Of a stretch of 5,089 bases of DNA, positions 4,752 to 5,089 are shown piece by piece (the stretch's first letter is position 1; the number at the start of each line of letters is the position of its first letter). Under the pieces are notes generated by a model. That model was not told the DNA's origin and searched no databases. It saw only the letters and a program-made list of their open reading frames with translations. The translations under genes were made by a program, and so were the position numbers. The stretch is from Deltaproteobacteria bacterium (GTDB lineage Bacteria > Desulfobacterota > Desulfarculia > Adiutricales > Adiutricaceae): the NCBI GenBank assembly GCA_031267005.1, contig JAIRZX010000176.1:1-5089 (forward strand), written 5' to 3'.

Positions 4752-5089
4752 TTAGGCGCCGCCGTCGGGAAAGGGTTCGCGGAGGGAGCCGTAAGGCCCC
4801 TGCGGCGGCAAAACGGTCACCCGGGACAGCGTTTCCCCGTCACGGTTCAGCGCCTCCAGCGATTTTCTGGGATCGAGCTCTCTCTCCCCCAACTCCGGCT
4901 TCCGGCGGCCTACCCGTGTCTTCCGGCGGCCTAACCGCGGCTTCCGGCGGCCAAACCGCGGCTTCCGGCGGCCTAACCGCGTCTTCCGGCGGCCAAACTG
5001 CGGCTTCCGGCGGCCAAACTGCGGCTTCCGGCGGCCAGTCTGCGGCTTCCGGCGGCCATAACGCGGCTTCCGGAGGCCGTACTGCGGCT
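4752..5089 (-). CDS. C-terminal part of an unidentified basic protein with GRRKPxx heptapeptide repeats (5' end outside window)
   Basis: A minus-strand frame enters at the right edge and stays open for 111 residues to a TAA at 4752-4754. The start is outside the window. Residues 1-66 are heptapeptide repeats of the form Gly-Arg-Arg-Lys-Pro/Thr-x-x (nine full units after a partial one), giving about three to four positive charges per unit. Residues 67-111 are an ordinary, non-repeated tail (GERELDPRKSLEALNRDGET, then SRVTVLPPQGPYG, ending in PFPDGGA). The tail's codons are strongly G/C at third positions, matching ilvE and katA, and its composition is protein-like; the competing frames are not. 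I do not recognise the family. Basic repeat tails of this kind occur on RNA- and DNA-binding proteins such as some pseudouridine synthases and RNA helicases, but that is only analogy. The visible part has no membrane segment. Confidence 0.75.
   Translation of the reverse strand, partial: PQYGLRKPRYGRRKPQTGRRKPQFGRRKPQFGRRKTRLGRRKPRFGRRKPRLGRRKTRVGRRKPELGERELDPRKSLEALNRDGETLSRVTVLPPQGPYGSLREPFPDGGA
4890..5089. repeat. 21-bp tandem repeat encoding the heptapeptide array
   Basis: Nine complete 21-bp units plus a partial one reach the window edge, so the array may continue. In the minus-strand coding frame each unit is GGC CGC CGG AAG followed by three variable codons. GGC, CGG and AAG are invariant in all nine units. 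CGC is replaced once, by CTC in the unit nearest the edge. Codon five is CCG in seven units and ACG or ACA in two. No indels occur, so the reading frame is kept throughout. Confidence 0.95.

Noticed and set aside
4787..5089. Plus-strand frame through the 21-bp array (Ser-Gly-Gly-Gln-Thr-Ala-Ala repeat), open to the window edge
   Set aside because: A 21-bp repeat leaves several frames open. This one has weaker third-position G/C and no start with a ribosome binding site; the minus-strand frame has the coding signature.
4840..5089. Second minus-strand frame through the 21-bp array (Pro-Pro-Glu-Ala-Ala-Val-Trp repeat), ending at a TGA at 4840-4842
   Set aside because: Third positions are poor in G/C (GAA, GCA, GTT) and the part beyond the repeat is short and not protein-like.
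4890..5089. CRISPR array
   Set aside because: Units are contiguous with no unique spacers, and the 21-bp period keeps a reading frame.

Overview
The window reads as part of a GC-rich bacterial chromosome. It has two well-preserved metabolic genes, the 3' part of a third gene cut by the right edge, and an unusually large share of non-coding DNA built from tandem and inverted repeats. The lineage cannot be fixed from the sequence. The branched-chain aminotransferase is the Bacillus IlvE/YbgE-like type and the catalase is a small-subunit, clade-3-like enzyme; both are widespread. No mobile element, tRNA, rRNA or CRISPR array was found.

Layout. (1) 25-1095, plus strand: ilvE, which makes or breaks down valine, leucine and isoleucine. 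(2) 1096-1952: convergent intergenic region with no credible gene, holding a long GC-rich hairpin (1508-1552), a six-copy 14-bp tandem repeat (1687-1770) and a hairpin just behind katA (1870-1920). (3) 1953-3458, minus strand: katA, a haem catalase with its catalytic residues intact and a good ribosome binding site. (4) 3459-3862: katA upstream region, with a 7-bp tandem array 24-65 bases before the start codon and nested GC-rich inverted repeats. (5) About 3775-4320: an abrupt AT-rich island whose core (3863-4138) is a degenerate 12-bp repeat staying in phase for 23 units. (6) 4320-4751: mixed-composition DNA with no convincing gene. (7) 4752-5089, minus strand: the C-terminal 111 residues of an unidentified, strongly basic protein. 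Its visible part begins with a Gly-Arg-Arg-Lys-Pro-x-x heptapeptide repeat encoded by a 21-bp tandem repeat and ends in a non-repeated 45-residue tail.

The genes do not form an operon. ilvE and katA converge, and the partial gene lies about 1.3 kb upstream of katA on the same strand, with the AT-rich island between them. The functions (amino-acid metabolism, hydrogen peroxide detoxification, a probable nucleic-acid-binding basic protein) show no obvious link. The most unusual aspects are the 12-bp AT-rich array, the heptapeptide-repeat protein, and the recurrence of repeat periods of 7, 14 and 21 bp in one short window.
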